A stretch of 64,000 nucleotides of DNA from Berghia stephanieae (GCA_034508935.3 CM067454.1:33685700-33749699), one strand, 5' to 3'. Counted from the first letter of the stretch, positions 11,130-40,954 are shown. Translations and numbers: made by a program. Notes: a model not told the origin generated them from the sequence alone.

Positions 11130-11815
11130 ATTGTTTGTTTTTGTTTTCAAGAGTTTTACGCACTTGCAACACACTAAGGTCATATCAGCGCCAGTAAAAA
11201 GGGAGAAAATGGGATAGTAAAAAGTTCTAGAAATACAATTAAAGCACCCAAGACAAGGTAAGACAAAAGGGAATTGGTTCAAATAGGAAACAGATGTAGA
11301 TTCCAAGAGCACACTGTCAAAGTACTTAGTTTGAGATCACCTAAAAGACTCACCCAGACACAAGCACAAGGTCCGACTAAGATGTATGCACTCAAATAAA
11401 CTGAGCAGTAATATGAAACGACATATTTGTTACTACACCATTTTATTGTAACATAAAAGTCCAAAACAACTTAAATCAATAAAATGTAAATAATAAAACC
11501 CAGTAATGATATAAAAATGTAGAGATCTACAGATGTGCCTTTGGTGCAGAATATCGTACCAATTCAAAAAAAGTGAGGGAGATCTACAATAATACAGTGC
11601 ATAACAGAGATTATTTAAAAGGGAAAAAATATCAACTTCCAAAACTATTTTTACATTTGAATGTTTCCCTCTCAGCAAGGGCATTTGGCTAGAGCCAGGA
11701 CAAAACCAAGTAATCTCATTCCAAGACAGAACGCAAGTTGGAAAACAGATTTTGGGGTATAGAAGACACAGTAAGTACCTCCCTGTCCACTATGGGAGGT
11801 CAGGAACCCCGCCCA
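11130..11815 (+). repeat. dispersed repeat A, copy 6, with internal foreign segment
   Basis: Repeat A landmarks run from 'gttttcaagagttttacgc' to about 11400 and again from about 11590 to 'actatgggaggtcagg'. The roughly 190 bp between (11400-11590) does not match other copies and may be an insertion or local divergence. Confidence 0.7.
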
Positions 11816-12000
11816 ATGAAATTTGTTAAATCAATTACAGGTCCCGACTATTAAAAAAGCACCAAGCAATTTCCCCTAATCAATTTCTTCTCACTAACAT
11901 TGTCTAACTTAAAATAACATGAATGGTAAGATATCTTGAAATATCAATAAACATAATTCATATATTGATGATTCCCACTTGTCTATTATGGCCTGGAACA

Positions 12001-12565
12001 GATGATGGTGTGGTGATGGTTGTGGTAGTAGTGGTGGTAAGGATGATGATATGGTGGTGGTAGGAATAACGTGGTGGTGGTGGTGGTGGTAGTAATTGTG
12101 GTAGGGATGATGATGTGGTGATGGTTGTAGTAGGAGTAGGAGTCGTGCGGATGATGATGTGGTGATTGTAGTGGTTTTGGTGGTAGGAATGATGATGTAC
12201 TGATGGTTGTAGTAGTTGCGGTGGTAAGGATTATGATGTGGTGATAAGTTTTAGTAGTAGTAGTGGTAGGGATGATGATGTGGTGGTGGTTGAGGTAGTA
12301 GTGGTCTTACGGATGACGATGTGGTGATGGTTGTAGTAGTAGTGGTTGTAGGGATGATGATGTGGTGGTGGTTGAGGTAGTAGTGGTCTTACGGATGATG
12401 ATGTGGTGGTGGTTGTGGTAGTAGTGGTTGTAGGGATGATGATGTGGTGGTGGTTGTGGTAGTAGTGGTTGTAGGGATGATGATGTGGTGGTGGTTGTGA
12501 TAGTAGTGGTTGTAGGGATGATGATGTGATGATAGTTGGAGTAGTAGTGGTGGTAGGGATTATGA
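12001..12565. repeat. 41-bp GT/GA-rich minisatellite
   Basis: Tandem units of 'tagggatgatgatgtgg' + 'tggtggttgtggtagtagtgg'-type sequence. Consecutive starts at 12431 and 12472 give a 41-bp period, with the upstream units more diverged. No coding sense. Confidence 0.9.
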
Positions 12566-13346
12566 TGAAAAATAGTAAACTAAGTTGAGCACCCCTTATA
12601 ATTGGAACAAATTAATATAATCTCTCTATAACCAGATGCCGTTTATAAAGTAAACATGAAGATTGACGGAAGAATGGTTGAGAGAGATGTATGGATACGG
12701 GAAAGATAGAGAGAGAAACAGAAAGAGAGAGAGTGAGAAAAGAAAGAGTGAAAGAGAGTGAGAAAAGAAAGAGTGAAAGAGAGAGAGAGAGTAGTTTAAT
12801 TGATGGGTCTTTTTTCCTAATTAGGGGAAATTTATAATAATTATTATCTTTTTAAACGGACCTATAACTGTACTACCACTCTTGACAATCTTACAAGTAT
12901 AATCTTCACTCATTTACCCCCTCCCCCACCCCCTTCCTTTTCGACCATCAATTGTCTTTTCTCATTTGTGACATCTGGCGCCAGTTTGTCTAGACTAACG
13001 CCATAAAAATGGGAATGTAACTGTCACCAAAATTCATGCAACTGAGCACAGGTATCAAAATATGACACTAGACATGATGGAGTTTTTTTCACAGATCAAC
13101 CACTTGACCTGAGCTTTTATCAGAGGAAAATGTTTGACACAGCAAAATCAACCGAAAATTTCTGAGAAAATCCCAAAATCCTGTAATTCCACGGAAGATT
13201 ATCATCACTGCTTCGTGAGGCTTACAGGGATTTATAAGGTGCTCCCATAAGACAAATTAATATTTTGGATCTTTACCGAAAAAAAAAAGGGAATGTGAAC
13301 TCTTTGAGGATGATGTCATTTCAACACTGTAAGATGTGCTGTGGTT
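12566..13346. other. stretch downstream of GNPTG, gene-free
   Basis: Holds a (GA)n-rich patch at 12700-12795. It would include the 3' UTR of GNPTG on the minus strand, but I could not fix a poly(A) signal with confidence. Confidence 0.4.
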
Positions 13347-29604
<16,258 letters not shown>

Positions 29605-30230
29605 GTTAATCTGTTATGCCAAACTTGTTGAAGTTAGAGTTGCGCTGTTAATGAAATCTTGCTCTCACACTTGCAAGAAATTATCCATTTGTCTTATGAC
29701 ATGAGTTGGTGTTTGTTTATATTTCATCTGCAACGGAAGCAGGATTGCCAGATTATTTTCAGGCATTCTGCCAACTGGATTTTAAAAATCTGCCAATTAC
29801 CACAAAAATCTGCCAAACCGTACTATTTATTTATAGTTACCCCTTTGAAAACTCATCAGTTTTGTAAAACAAAAAATTCGCAAGACCGATGTCATAATTT
29901 TTTTCATTTCCCAAGTTTAAAAAAAAATCACTAATACATAAAAATTGCAATGGAAACCGTGGAGTAGACCTATACATGATATAAATAATAATATAGCAAA
30001 ATCTAGGCCTCTGAAAATAAAATCTGCCAAATATCTGCCAAACTGGCAATACTAAAAGGAAGTCCGCCGGATAAACAAAATATCAAGGTGCATAATGCTT
30101 AAAATTATGTAAATGACATTGATTACAATGATTATTTCCCGTGATTCAGCAAGGGCTATTCTGCCAGGGGCATGGAAGAAAAAAACTACGGGAGAGAGCA
30201 CTCAGTTTGCTCATCACTCAGCCAGTTATA
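29605..30230. other. GNPTG upstream region
   Basis: Would contain the GNPTG 5' UTR and promoter; I see no TATA box or CpG-rich stretch that I would call. Part of it, near 29760-30050, repeats 'ctgccaa' words without clear unit structure. Confidence 0.35.
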
Positions 30231-30232
30231 TA

Positions 30233-30480
<248 letters not shown>

Positions 30481-30524
30481 ATATTTTTTTAAAATGAGCT
30501 TTAAATTAGTAAATAGTAAGTAAA

Positions 30525-31000
30525 TAATGAATTTATATAGCGCCTAAAGATCCACGTTAATCACGACACTACATAATAAGAATGAATACAAAAAAAACAA
30601 AATCTAAGCAACATCTATTTCATAAAAATTTGCCTCACGGAACAACTCAGTCTTCAGACATTTCTTGAAAGATGATAAATGAACAGGACTTTGTCCGAGG
30701 ACTGAGTGCATTCCATAGGCATGGAACAGTGGATGAAAAGGCTTTTTGTTGGTTTTTTTTTTTTACCGAAAGTTGATTTTGAGGTGGTAACCTTTAGAAG
30801 TTGGGACTGAGATGGTCTTAAATTTCGAGTGGGTTCACATTTTTTAATCAGTTCCTGCAAATATTAAGGTGCCGATCCATCCAGACATCTAAAAACATAG
30901 CACAATATCTTTAATTATTCTATCCTAAACTTCACAGGAAGCCAGTGCAATTCCTGGAGAACTGGTGTTATATGATCTCTTTTTTCGTTAATTTTATAAG
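30525..31000 (-). mobile_element. LINE 3' fragment (L2/CR1-like)
   Basis: Minus-strand reading gives DHITPVLQELHWLPVKFRIE, TRNLRPSQSQLLKV and VPCLWNALS in order, the C-terminal region of CR1/L2 polyproteins. The 3' end 'taggcgctatataaattc' is the typical tail. The reading frame is broken. Confidence 0.78.
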
Positions 31001-31186
31001 TCTAGCGCTTTATTTTGATTTGTTTTTTTTGTTTGTTTTTTTTTTTGTTTTGTTTTTTTATTTGTAGTTGGTGAATTAATCTGTTTTGACAGCCAATGAG
31101 AAGGGCATTGCAAAAATCGAATCTGCTTGTAAAAAAAGAATTAACAAGCATCTTTGTAATATCCTCATCAATATAATGTCTGATTT

Positions 31187-31487
31187 TTTAAATGAGCTTT
31201 TATATAGAGCAATATTCACTGTGCTCAAAGCGCTTTACAAAGGGCCCCTGGCCAACAGCAATATTTAACATTTAGGACGGGACATGACACCTGTTAGGCG
31301 ATGTTACAATTTTTTCGTACAGAGACATCGCTGTTAACGGCCAGGTACTCATTTTACACATTAGTAAGGTGAAAGAATGTCAGTAAAGAGCCTTCTCCAA
31401 GGACTCAACTATGCGCCGAGCGAGGCTCGAATACAGTACCTTCCGATTCGAAAGCGAGTGTCATACCACAAGACCACATAGCCTCAC
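31187..31487 (-). mobile_element. SINE family S1, fullest copy
   Basis: Minus-strand head 'gtggtcttgtggtatgacac' (A-box-like) and 'gtattcgagcctcgctcgg' (B-box-like), a roughly 200-bp body, and tail 'agcgctttgagcacagtg' … 'ctatataaaagctc'. Used as reference for the other S1 copies (2423, 3718, 33905, 36765, 42150, 45490, 55492, 57125). Confidence 0.8.
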
Positions 31488-31501
31488 ATATTAAATTATC
31501 A

Positions 31502-31858
<357 letters not shown>

Positions 31859-32035
31859 GCGCCAGTATCCACAAATAGTGCTCAGAGGTGCTTAACAACA
31901 GTTTTTTTGGTATCACACAAATTCATTCATTCCACTACAAAATCACCACAACAGTCACACACACACATCTTGTTCCAAGTTCACATTGAACCAGGATAAA
32001 CAGAATGAAAAAGATTTGTCTTTAAATGCCGTTTG
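31859..32035 (-). mobile_element. possible LINE 3' tail fragment
   Basis: 'tatagcgccagtatccac' and a minus-strand LQTAFKDKSFSF-like stretch resemble the last part of a CR1/L2-type element. Short and uncertain. Confidence 0.35.
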
Positions 32036-32043
32036 AAGACTGG

Positions 32044-32236
32044 TATAGATAGTATGCGCTTGGCTAAGAAGCTCATAACATTGCCATCCGGAAGTATAAC
32101 GGACCGACACACAAAACTGTGTGTATCCATGAACGTTTATAGTCGGGTTGATACAGTTCAGTGAGCATTACTCATAAACGTGGATGGCAAAAAACAATAA
32201 CAAAGACCTGAGTGACGTCATCTTCGAACTATCTAT
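32044..32236 (+). mobile_element. MITE family M, copy 2
   Basis: Complete copy, TATAGATAGT to ACTATCTATA. Its right-end TATA is shared with the next copy, so the two sit head to tail. Confidence 0.85.
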
Positions 32237-32424
32237 AGATAGAATGCGCTTGGCCAAGGAGTTCACAACATTGCCACCCGGAGTATAAAGGACCAACACA
32301 CAAACACTGTGTAACCATGAACGTTTATAGTCAGGTTAATACAGTTTAGTGAGAACAACTCACAAACGCGGATGGCAAAAACAATAACAAAGGCCTGAGT
32401 GACGTCATCTTCATACTATCTATA
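32234..32424 (+). mobile_element. MITE family M, copy 3
   Basis: Complete copy directly adjoining copy 2 in the same orientation. The tandem pair could come from insertion at the terminal TA of copy 2. Confidence 0.85.
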
Positions 32425-32734
32425 CTTTCTTGTTGGGTTTTAGTTTTAATTCCATACGTCAGCAAACTTTGTTCTTGGGATGTTTTTTGAATTATGTTCA
32501 CTGGGGAGGGGGTCTTTGAGTGTGATAATGTGAATTGTCACTGAATCTAAACTTCTGTATCACCAGATTCCATGTAATTTTTCTACAGTATAACCTTTAA
32601 AACAAAAAAAAACAAAAACAAAAAACGCAGTTTTCAAATACAAGAGTAGCTCAATCCCAATGACGTAATTACTCATTTGTCCTCTCCATTCTGAGTCCCT
32701 AGTTGTGGGCAATCTAATATTATTGCTATTATGT

Positions 32735-32738
32735 TATA

Positions 32739-32813
<75 letters not shown>

Positions 32814-32825
32814 TATATATATATT
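32735..32825. repeat. (TA)n microsatellite
   Basis: About 90 bp of nearly pure TA. Confidence 0.97.
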
Positions 32826-33195
32826 TGTAAATTTTTCTCATTGTGACAAATTTGCACGTTTAATCCATACTGTTATCAGTTTTTCTATGAATGTAGAAAT
32901 TTTAACAGGCAGTTTACTCTGACTTTCAACTATTAAAATGTAACAATTGTTTATGTCAAGTGTGTATAAAGTGCATAATTTGCTGTGTCATTTTGAACCC
33001 AGGGTGGCAATGTTAGTGAGTATTGCACATGAATCTCGTGAAAAGTAAACCCCTGGTCAAGCCTGTGGGGAGTTCAATGATCGTAATCACAACATAATTC
33101 ACTGTGTTTAATACTATTATTGTAAACCATCTATTTTGTCACTCATCCCAGACCTTTCTTTTATTTATATACCGTAAAGAAGAAAAATCTCAAAG

Positions 33196-33578
33196 TATAG
33201 ATAGAACGAAGATGACGTCACTCAAGCCTTTGTTATTGTATTTTGCCATCCGCGTTTGTGAGTGATTCTCACTAAACTGTATCAACCAGACTATAAAAGT
33301 TCATGGTTGCACACAGTTTTGTGTGTTGGTCCGTTATACTTCCGGATGGCAATGTTATAGATAGTATGCGCTTGGCTAAGAAGCTCATAACATTGCCATC
33401 CGGAAGTATAACTGACCAACACACAAAACTGTGTGTATCCATGAACATTTATAGTCAGGTTAATACAGTTTAGTGAGAACAACTCACAAACGCGGATGGC
33501 AAAAACAATAACAAAGGCCTGAGTGACGTCATCTGCATACCATCTATAAGCTTCGTAGCCAAGCGCATACTATCTATA
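33196..33578 (-). mobile_element. MITE family M, copy 4, split by copy 5
   Basis: Reverse-oriented copy with parts 33196-33355 and 33549-33578. It breaks inside the family sequence 'ggcaatgtta|tgagcttc', where copy 5 has inserted at TA. Confidence 0.85.
33356..33548 (+). mobile_element. MITE family M, copy 5 (inserted in copy 4)
   Basis: Complete forward copy within copy 4. Its TA-bounded ends show directly that this family targets TA dinucleotides. Confidence 0.87.
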
Positions 33579-33728
33579 GTACTGTAATCGGTGAAAGAAA
33601 ATCTTGTGTTTGAGTCAATTTTCAATAAAATCCACCAGAAGGTTGGAAAGATATACACACGTCAACGCGTGCGCTCGGGTTGTGGAACGGACTATAACAT
33701 CAATCGTTGTTTCATCATATGTGACAAG

Positions 33729-33904
33729 TATAGATAGTTCGAAGATGACGTCACTCATATCTTTGTTATTGTTTTTTGCCATCCGCGTTTATGAGTAATG
33801 CTCACTTAACTGTATTAACCAGACTATAAACGTTCATGGATACACACAGTTTTGTGTGTTGGTCCGTTATACGTCCGGATGGCAATGTTATGAGCTTCTT
33901 AGCC
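33729..33904 (-). mobile_element. MITE family M, copy 6 (truncated)
   Basis: Reverse copy from TATAGATAGTTCG to 'atgagcttcttagcc', where it joins the S1 SINE sequence 'aacagcaacacttaac' without its last 15-20 bp. Confidence 0.8.
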
Positions 33905-34160
33905 AACAGCAACACTTAACATCTAGGACGAGAAATGACGCCTGTAAGGCGATAATAATAATAATAATAATAATACCATTTTTTCGGACATTGGCAAAGC
34001 TGTTAACGGCCAGGTACTCAATTTACAACTGAGTATGGTGAGAGAATGTGAGTAAAGACATTTTTCTAAGGACTCAACTGTGCCCGGGTCGGGACTCTAA
34101 CCCAGGGCCTTCCGATCCGATGGCGAGTGCCATGCCACGAGACCGCATCACCTCATAACT
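33905..34160 (-). mobile_element. SINE family S1 copy with (AAT)n insert
   Basis: S1 body 'aacagcaacacttaacatc', 'gacgcctgtaaggcg', a short AAT run, 'ggccaggtactcaattta' and the tRNA-like end 'gagtgccatgccacgagac'. The tail is replaced by MITE copy 6. Confidence 0.75.
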
Positions 34161-34164
34161 ACGT

Positions 34165-34435
34165 TTATAGTCTGATTGATATAATTTAATGAGAGGTAAT
34201 CACCAACATGACTGTCTTAAAACAAATAATAACGTGAAGTTGAATGTAAGCTTCAATTTAATTACAAAAACAGATCTGTTTTTGTAATTAAATTGAAGCT
34301 TACATTCAACTTCACGTTATTATTTATTTTTTCGAGCTTCGAGCAGCAACATTTACACTGTCTTAAAACAATAAAATGAGCTGAGTGACTTCATTTTCGT
34401 TACTTCTATTGATCGATCTGTTTGTAATCAGTGTT
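34165..34435 (+). mobile_element. diverged MITE M-like copy split by a palindromic insert
   Basis: Left part 'acgtttatagtctgattga' to 'actgtcttaaaacaa' (34211-34225); right part restarts with the same 15 bp at 34357 and continues 'ataaaatgagctgagtgac'. This aligns with the 3' half of family M ('aacaataacaaagacctgag'). Confidence 0.6.
34224..34325. repeat. perfect 102-bp palindrome without spacer
   Basis: Two 51-bp arms meet at 34274/34275 (…cagatctg…). I found no mismatch on comparing the arms base by base. It makes up most of a 131-bp insert flanked by 15-bp direct repeats. Confidence 0.93.
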
Positions 34436-34480
34436 ACATTTCAAGGCAATCATAACATGTTGCTGTGGGTTCGCTTTCTG

Positions 34481-34674
34481 TATAGATAGTATGCGCTTGG
34501 CTTAGAAGCTCATAACATTGCCATCCGGAAGTATAACCGACCAACACACAAAACATTGTGTATCCATGAACGTTTATAGTCGGGTTAATCCAGTTCAGTG
34601 TGCATTACTCATAAACGCGGATGGCAAAAAACAATAACAAAGACCTGAATGACGTCATCTTCGAACTATCCATA
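34481..34674 (+). mobile_element. MITE family M, copy 7
   Basis: Complete copy; right terminus ATCCATA has one change from the consensus. Confidence 0.83.
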
Positions 34675-34795
34675 AAATGGCGTCATAAATCTTAGGGATG
34701 GAATAAAATTGTTTTAACATTTTATACGGCCATTGTAAAATCGGCTTACATCGCAAAAATCTCGGCGTCATAACAACAGAGAGATATGTTAATTG

Positions 34796-34990
34796 TATAG
34801 ATAGTATGCGCTTGGCTAATAAGCTCATAACATTGCCATCCGGAAGTATAACGGACACACACACAATACTCTGTGTAATCATGAACTTTTATATAGTCGG
34901 GGTAATACCGTTTAGTGAGAATAACTCGCAAACGCGGATGGCAAAATACAATAACAAAGACCGGATTGACGTCATCTTCGTTCTATCTAT
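34796..34990 (+). mobile_element. MITE family M, copy 8
   Basis: Complete copy with minor changes ('gcttggctaataagc', 'tatatagtcggggtaatac'). Confidence 0.83.
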
Positions 34991-35361
34991 TAGCTGATAG
35001 AAGTCTGGTTTTACCTTTAGTCTACACATACGCAGGCAAACTGACTTGCTCTTTTTTATTTATTAATAGATGTACTTTGTAAGCATTTGAGCATTTCCTT
35101 CATGGCTACATCCTTTGCTCGAGCTTGGATGGGATGGATAATGTCAAAACAAGCACATTGCTTGGATGCTTGTGGATCGTCTGCTCCCAATTTGAATTAT
35201 CCCCCTTTATCTTACTTTTCTCTAATAATTCCAAACATCTTCAACTTTTCCCTCTGGCGATGAAATGGCCTAAAAGTGTCGCTAGCGCGTAAAACCCATA
35301 GAAACAAAAACAGAAACTAGATGATGATAATAATATAGTTTATTTCGTTAGCGCCTATTCC

Positions 35362-35363
<2 letters not shown>

Positions 35364-35425
<62 letters not shown>

Positions 35426-35460
35426 GAGACACACACAGAGAGAGACACACAGAGAGAGAC

Positions 35461-35493
<33 letters not shown>

Positions 35494-35504
35494 GGAGAGA
35501 GAGA

Positions 35505-35541
<37 letters not shown>

Positions 35542-35905
35542 TCTAAGCGTACATAGATATATCTAGAGAACCAGGTGACTTGTAAAACGTTCTACGTAAT
35601 TAAAATAAAACTCACAATTATAATAATAAAACAAGACGAAGCTGCATCTCTCAGGGTGGATCTGCATAGGTTTTGAGTGAACGATTGCTTGGTCCGTCCC
35701 TAGAATTTGGAATAAATTCCCTATAGAAATCAGAGACTCAACATACCTCGAAACGTTAAAAAAGGAACTGAAAACTCCTTCTTTTTCGGACATGTTTTAG
35801 TGAGTCCCTTGTCTAATAATTTACACGCGCCCTCGTCTGCCTGAGAGTGTGTCTGTCTGTGTGTGTGTGTGTGTGTGTGTGGGTGTGTGTGTGTGTGTTT
35901 GTTAC
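35364..35905. repeat. (GA)n and (GT)n microsatellites
   Basis: GA-rich run at about 35364-35540 with CA interruptions, and a GT run at about 35848-35900. The sequence between them shows no exon. Confidence 0.93.
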
Positions 35906-36660
35906 TTTGAGACAACAATGAGCCCGTAACAATTTGGGTTATCAGACCTGCAAATAAGTACACGTTGGCTAAATATCATCATCATATTGATTGCAATTGA
36001 TTGCAGCGTAGCTTTTGAGAAGATAATTCGAACTATTTAATAGCCTGAACTCGCTATGGTCATGAACCATTACAGCTAACCATCCTGTAATTGGAGAAGG
36101 GTTTCAATTGAATAACTTCTGGTGACCTAACAACATGCTATCAATCTGTTATCAGTATATTCTAGTGACCACTTAACCAAAGTTTAATCTCTTCATGATT
36201 GATACAGCAAAGCATTCTATGGAAAAAGGTAGGTTGCTGACTTCAGTTTTATTTTAATCAAATATTCTATATTTTCGTAGATATTAACATACATAACTCG
36301 TGATTGTTTCTTCTAATGTGATTGTTCCTTCTATTATTTTTTTTTCAAGCGCAAGGAGCGACGTGAACTTATTTGTAAATATCTGCACGTCTGCAAGGGG
36401 GCTTTTTCAAATTACCAATGTGAATGTTCGAAGTCTCTGCAATATGGACTATTGCTTTTTACTGTAACTTGTACCTGTAACCCTGTAAAACCTTAACCGA
36501 CGTGCGCTAACATGTGCACGTAGATTTTAATGTACCTACTGTGACATCGATTTCGCGAATACCGAAAGTCGACGACGTCCTGTCAGGTAAGAAAGTTTAT
36601 TAATGCGATGATAACTATACACCATTACACGGCTTATAACAATTTTAGGGTTTATCACAT

Positions 36661-36780
36661 TATGATCTGTTCCTAATGAATGATTCTATTTTTGGAGACG
36701 CTTGCAAGTAAAGGAAATCTAACTGTTAAGGTGGTTTGTGTGGATTGCTTGCTTGCGCGATATCCACTAAATATTCTCAA
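36661..36780. repeat. 120-bp segment duplicated at 37803 (copy 1)
   Basis: 'tatgatctgttcctaatg' to 'actaaatattctcaa'; copy 2 at 37803-37918 differs by one base and a 4-bp indel (gcttgcttgcg versus gcttgcg). The end of each copy is the start of S1 SINE tail sequence. Confidence 0.88.
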
Positions 36781-37045
36781 AGCGCTTAAAAGGGGTCCCT
36801 ATCCAACTGCAACAATAAACATTTTATAGGACGAGACATGACGCCTGATAGATGGTATTACCTTTCTTTAAAAATTCCGACAGGGACAATGCTGTTAACG
36901 GCCATGTCCTCATTTTACATCCATGTACTCTGAGAGAATTTGAGTAAATAGCCTATTCCAAGGACTCAAGTATGCGTCACTCAGAGTGGGACTCGAACCC
37001 TGGACCTTCCGTTCCGTTATACCACAACACCACATATCCGCGCAA
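36765..37045 (-). mobile_element. SINE family S1 copy
   Basis: Tail-first 'tatccactaaatattctc', 'aaagcgcttaaaaggggtc', 'gacatgacgcctgatag', 'ctgttaacggccatgtcc', 'gtgggactcgaaccctgga'. Complete apart from point changes. Confidence 0.8.
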
Positions 37046-37221
37046 ACAAATAAATGATACTGTTTGCTATTTGAGTCAGTTCAAACAATCGACCATGGCT
37101 TTACTTCAACATTGTTTTGTTTTCAATTTGCTATTGCGAAGATTAAAAAAAAGATTTCCCACCTGTCTTTTCAGGTCCGGGCGACATGGATTCCAAATCT
37201 TTTTATCTTAAAAAAAAATTA

Positions 37222-37360
37222 CAGTTCACTTCGGATAATTGCAACTCGGTTAATCGCAACTTTCAGTAAATCGCAACATTTACCAAGAAACGGAATTAGT
37301 TCTTTATAAAAGTCACTGGTTAATTGCAACAAACTTTCATTTATCGCAACCTATTTTTCA
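37222..37360 (+). mobile_element. left end of a pogo-like element
   Basis: TA followed by CAGTTCACTTCGGATAATTG and reiterated (T)TAAT(C/T)GCAAC motifs (five or more by 37350). A weakly complementary end ('gttgcggagtggac') near 38517-38533 may close a roughly 1.3 kb element; this pairing is uncertain. Confidence 0.5.
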
Positions 37361-37574
37361 CCATACAAAAAATGGCAAATTCAAGAAATATTATGAATAA
37401 ATTTCATCATGGACGAAATAATGACAGGTTGAAGAATCGGGAATGGGCGGTATTTAGTGCAACAGTAGTGTGTGAACACTCTTATAGAGACAAACATTAT
37501 GGGTTAGTATTATAAAGGAGACAAGGGGGCTGGGCTAAATAAAGACAATAGTTAACAATAACAGTAGTAAAGGC

Positions 37575-37918
<344 letters not shown>

Positions 37919-38335
37919 CATTGGGCGATATCCTTTGCTTTGGATTGACAACTATGCATCACAACAAATGGGTTTGGTTAGAACTTATTGTCTCTTATCA
38001 TTATTATCTTTTTTGACTCTTACATATGTTCAGAATAAAAGAGTGAAAGTTAATCCAGTCTGAATAAGATGTTGGCTTGCATCAAAGCTGCTTTTGCTTA
38101 TCAAAATCTATACAGAGCTGCCATATGGTTTTTGTTTCAATCATATACTCAGTTTGTGGTGGACTAAGACAAATGTTTCAACAACTGGTTTGTTTTACCC
38201 TTTTTGGTAAGAAATTGATTAGTGGTCAAATCAAAATTGCTATAAAAATTACAAGTGGTGGTGAATACAGTGTCCCATCACTTTATCTGAAATCCACCAA
38301 AGATACCGCAGCTTGAAAATAATAACCACGAAGAC

Positions 38336-38770
38336 TGAGAAACCATAGCTTCCCCAAATACGAGGAACGATGTCACATTACAGGAATAACGTCAATTCAT
38401 CAATAAATAAAATTCATCTCCTAAACCAACTCGGACGGGATTTAAGGCAACTCCAAAAATGTTGCATTATTGTGCAGGAAACTTCTGTTAATCGCAACAT
38501 TTTCGCTGATCCCGGTGTGTTGCGGAGTGGACCGCAATATGGTTCGGGGTGGGGGGGGGGGGGGGGGGGGGGTAAAGGCTATTATGAAGTTACACTCTTC
38601 TATTTTAATCATTAAACTTTGGTGTATTATGGAAATTAACATATATCGAGACGATTCTTTTGAGCTATCGACGATTAAAATCGGGCCGGTAATAAAGTCT
38701 TTAGGTGCGCACAAATTAATCTGGCAAACAGAGCGGCCAGATTGCGATTCCAAGCGTCAAAGTAAGGGCC
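38336..38770. other. gene-free stretch with poly-G
   Basis: A run of about 25 G at 38547-38572. Open frames here are compositional. No exon recognised. Confidence 0.45.
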
Positions 38771-39019
38771 TATAATTATGCCCTAACCTATATTCTAAAT
38801 AATCATTAGAGCCAACGGATGATAGAAATGGCCTCAATTAAAAAATAAAAGGTTTGAATGTTACTTGTATATCAATCTGAAAAAAATAATAGTTTTATAA
38901 TTTTTAGGTTTGCCAGTTAATACTGTGCTCGTTTAGTCACATTCTTAGATATGAACCGTCTAATGGAATCAATCTTTCTTCGACGGTAAAAGAGAGATTT
39001 GAGCAAATTATTAACCTAA

Positions 39020-39620
39020 TGCCCCATCGACAGTCCACAGTCTAAGAATGTGCCCAGGGCTTTTCACCCTGTCAATAATTTGAATGGAAGAGTCCCCAGC
39101 CTCAAATTTGATTCTTTTTTTTTTTCACTTTTTGTTACCCACAGACAGCACCTCCGTCTTATCATCATTCAGTTTCAGTCTGTTCTCATTCATCCATTTC
39201 TTAGCACTTTGAATAAACTTCTAACTAATGTCTGATACACCTTTCTCTGATTGGAGACGCAGTTCAACTACGTATCATCGGCGCATTGATGGTAAGACAG
39301 ACCGAAACTTCTATCAATTTTAAATAGAGGGTCAACTCACAGAACCGAAAGAACCGGTCCAAGTACTGCACCTTGGGGAACCCCACAATAAAGAATACTT
39401 TCCTCAGATCTATATTCATCCACCGTAATAATCTGTTTACGATTAATATGTACATGGCCTGAACTAATCAAGCGCTGCAGCAGAGACACTAATATATGTA
39501 ATTTCAAGATGTTTGAGAAGAAAACTGTGAGAAACCATCTCAAAAGCGGAAGATAGGTCAAACAAATTCAGCAAAGTACACGAACCATTGCCTTTAAAGA
39601 AAGATGATCAACAAATGCTG
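39020..39620 (-). mobile_element. LINE fragment (RT core, CR1/L2-like)
   Basis: Minus-strand reading gives YCGVPQGAVLGPVLSVL and, after a stop, HQCADDT, equivalents of GVPQGSVLGPLLF and YADDT in CR1/L2/Jockey RTs. Several stops; non-functional. Confidence 0.75.
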
Positions 39621-39954
39621 TACCTGACGAATGTAGATAGTTGCCTAAAAGCCTATTTAACTTTTTCTTCAAGAGAATTATTTTAAAGATGTGACAGTTA
39701 CTATTTCAAAACAAGCTTTTTCAAAATTTTAGAGAGAAAAGGAAGTTAAGAGACAAAGCGATACATTTGTAAGTTCTCTATATCTAGATTAGATTTATTT
39801 TTAAATAAGGGATTTGACATGAGCAAAGTTGTAATTGTCTGCCACAGTGCCTAATTACAATGAATCATTTACAATGGGTGTAAATGGTGTTAAAATTATA
39901 TCCCATTGCTTTTTTTTTTTTTAGAATTGCTGTATTGATGGGTTCAGCTTACAC

Positions 39955-40274
<320 letters not shown>

Positions 40275-40526
40275 CTAATGGTTGGTGTAGTTGTTTAAAT
40301 TGTTACAACAGACTATTTTCGGATATTGGTTTGGATGGTTATGGTCTGCAGAAGAACGGGTTTTGATAATAGAATATTGTTAATTTCACATATCAGGGAT
40401 TTGAATGAAAACACCGGTGTGTCTTCTGAGAATCATTTGACCTGAGAGTAGTTTAAGCAAAGTGCTATTGATAAATCTTAAAATGCCATTTACATCTACA
40501 TTAACGAGCATTGTCTTTTATTTCAG

Positions 40527-40896
40527 AGCTAAACATAAAATAGGACCATCATGTCCACCAAAACCTTCCCTACAATAAAATGCGTTCGTGCTTTTTGCCA
40601 GCAAGGGGCAGGAGGAGATCAAGGGGCTGATTGTCATGACGTAGAAGATACTCACTGGTTGAATTGTGGCCTTAGCCCTGTGGCCACGCCCATGAGTGTC
40701 CATCCAATGTATGCAAAGACCAGAAAGTCTTGGGGTATCAACGCTCTTGGAACACTGGCTGTGGAGGCAGGTTTTATGTTGTTTAGATGAATATGTTTAT
40801 ATATTTCCTGTTTTCAGCTTGTGATTGGCCGACTTAAAACAATACAAAACCAGACTTTCAATTTTTTTTCGGGTTTGTTGTTGTTGTTGTTGTTGC

Positions 40897-40954
<58 letters not shown>

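Noticed and set aside
36540-36600. LTR-like terminus near a CG-rich patch
   Set aside because: No direct terminal repeats, primer site or retroviral-type genes were seen.
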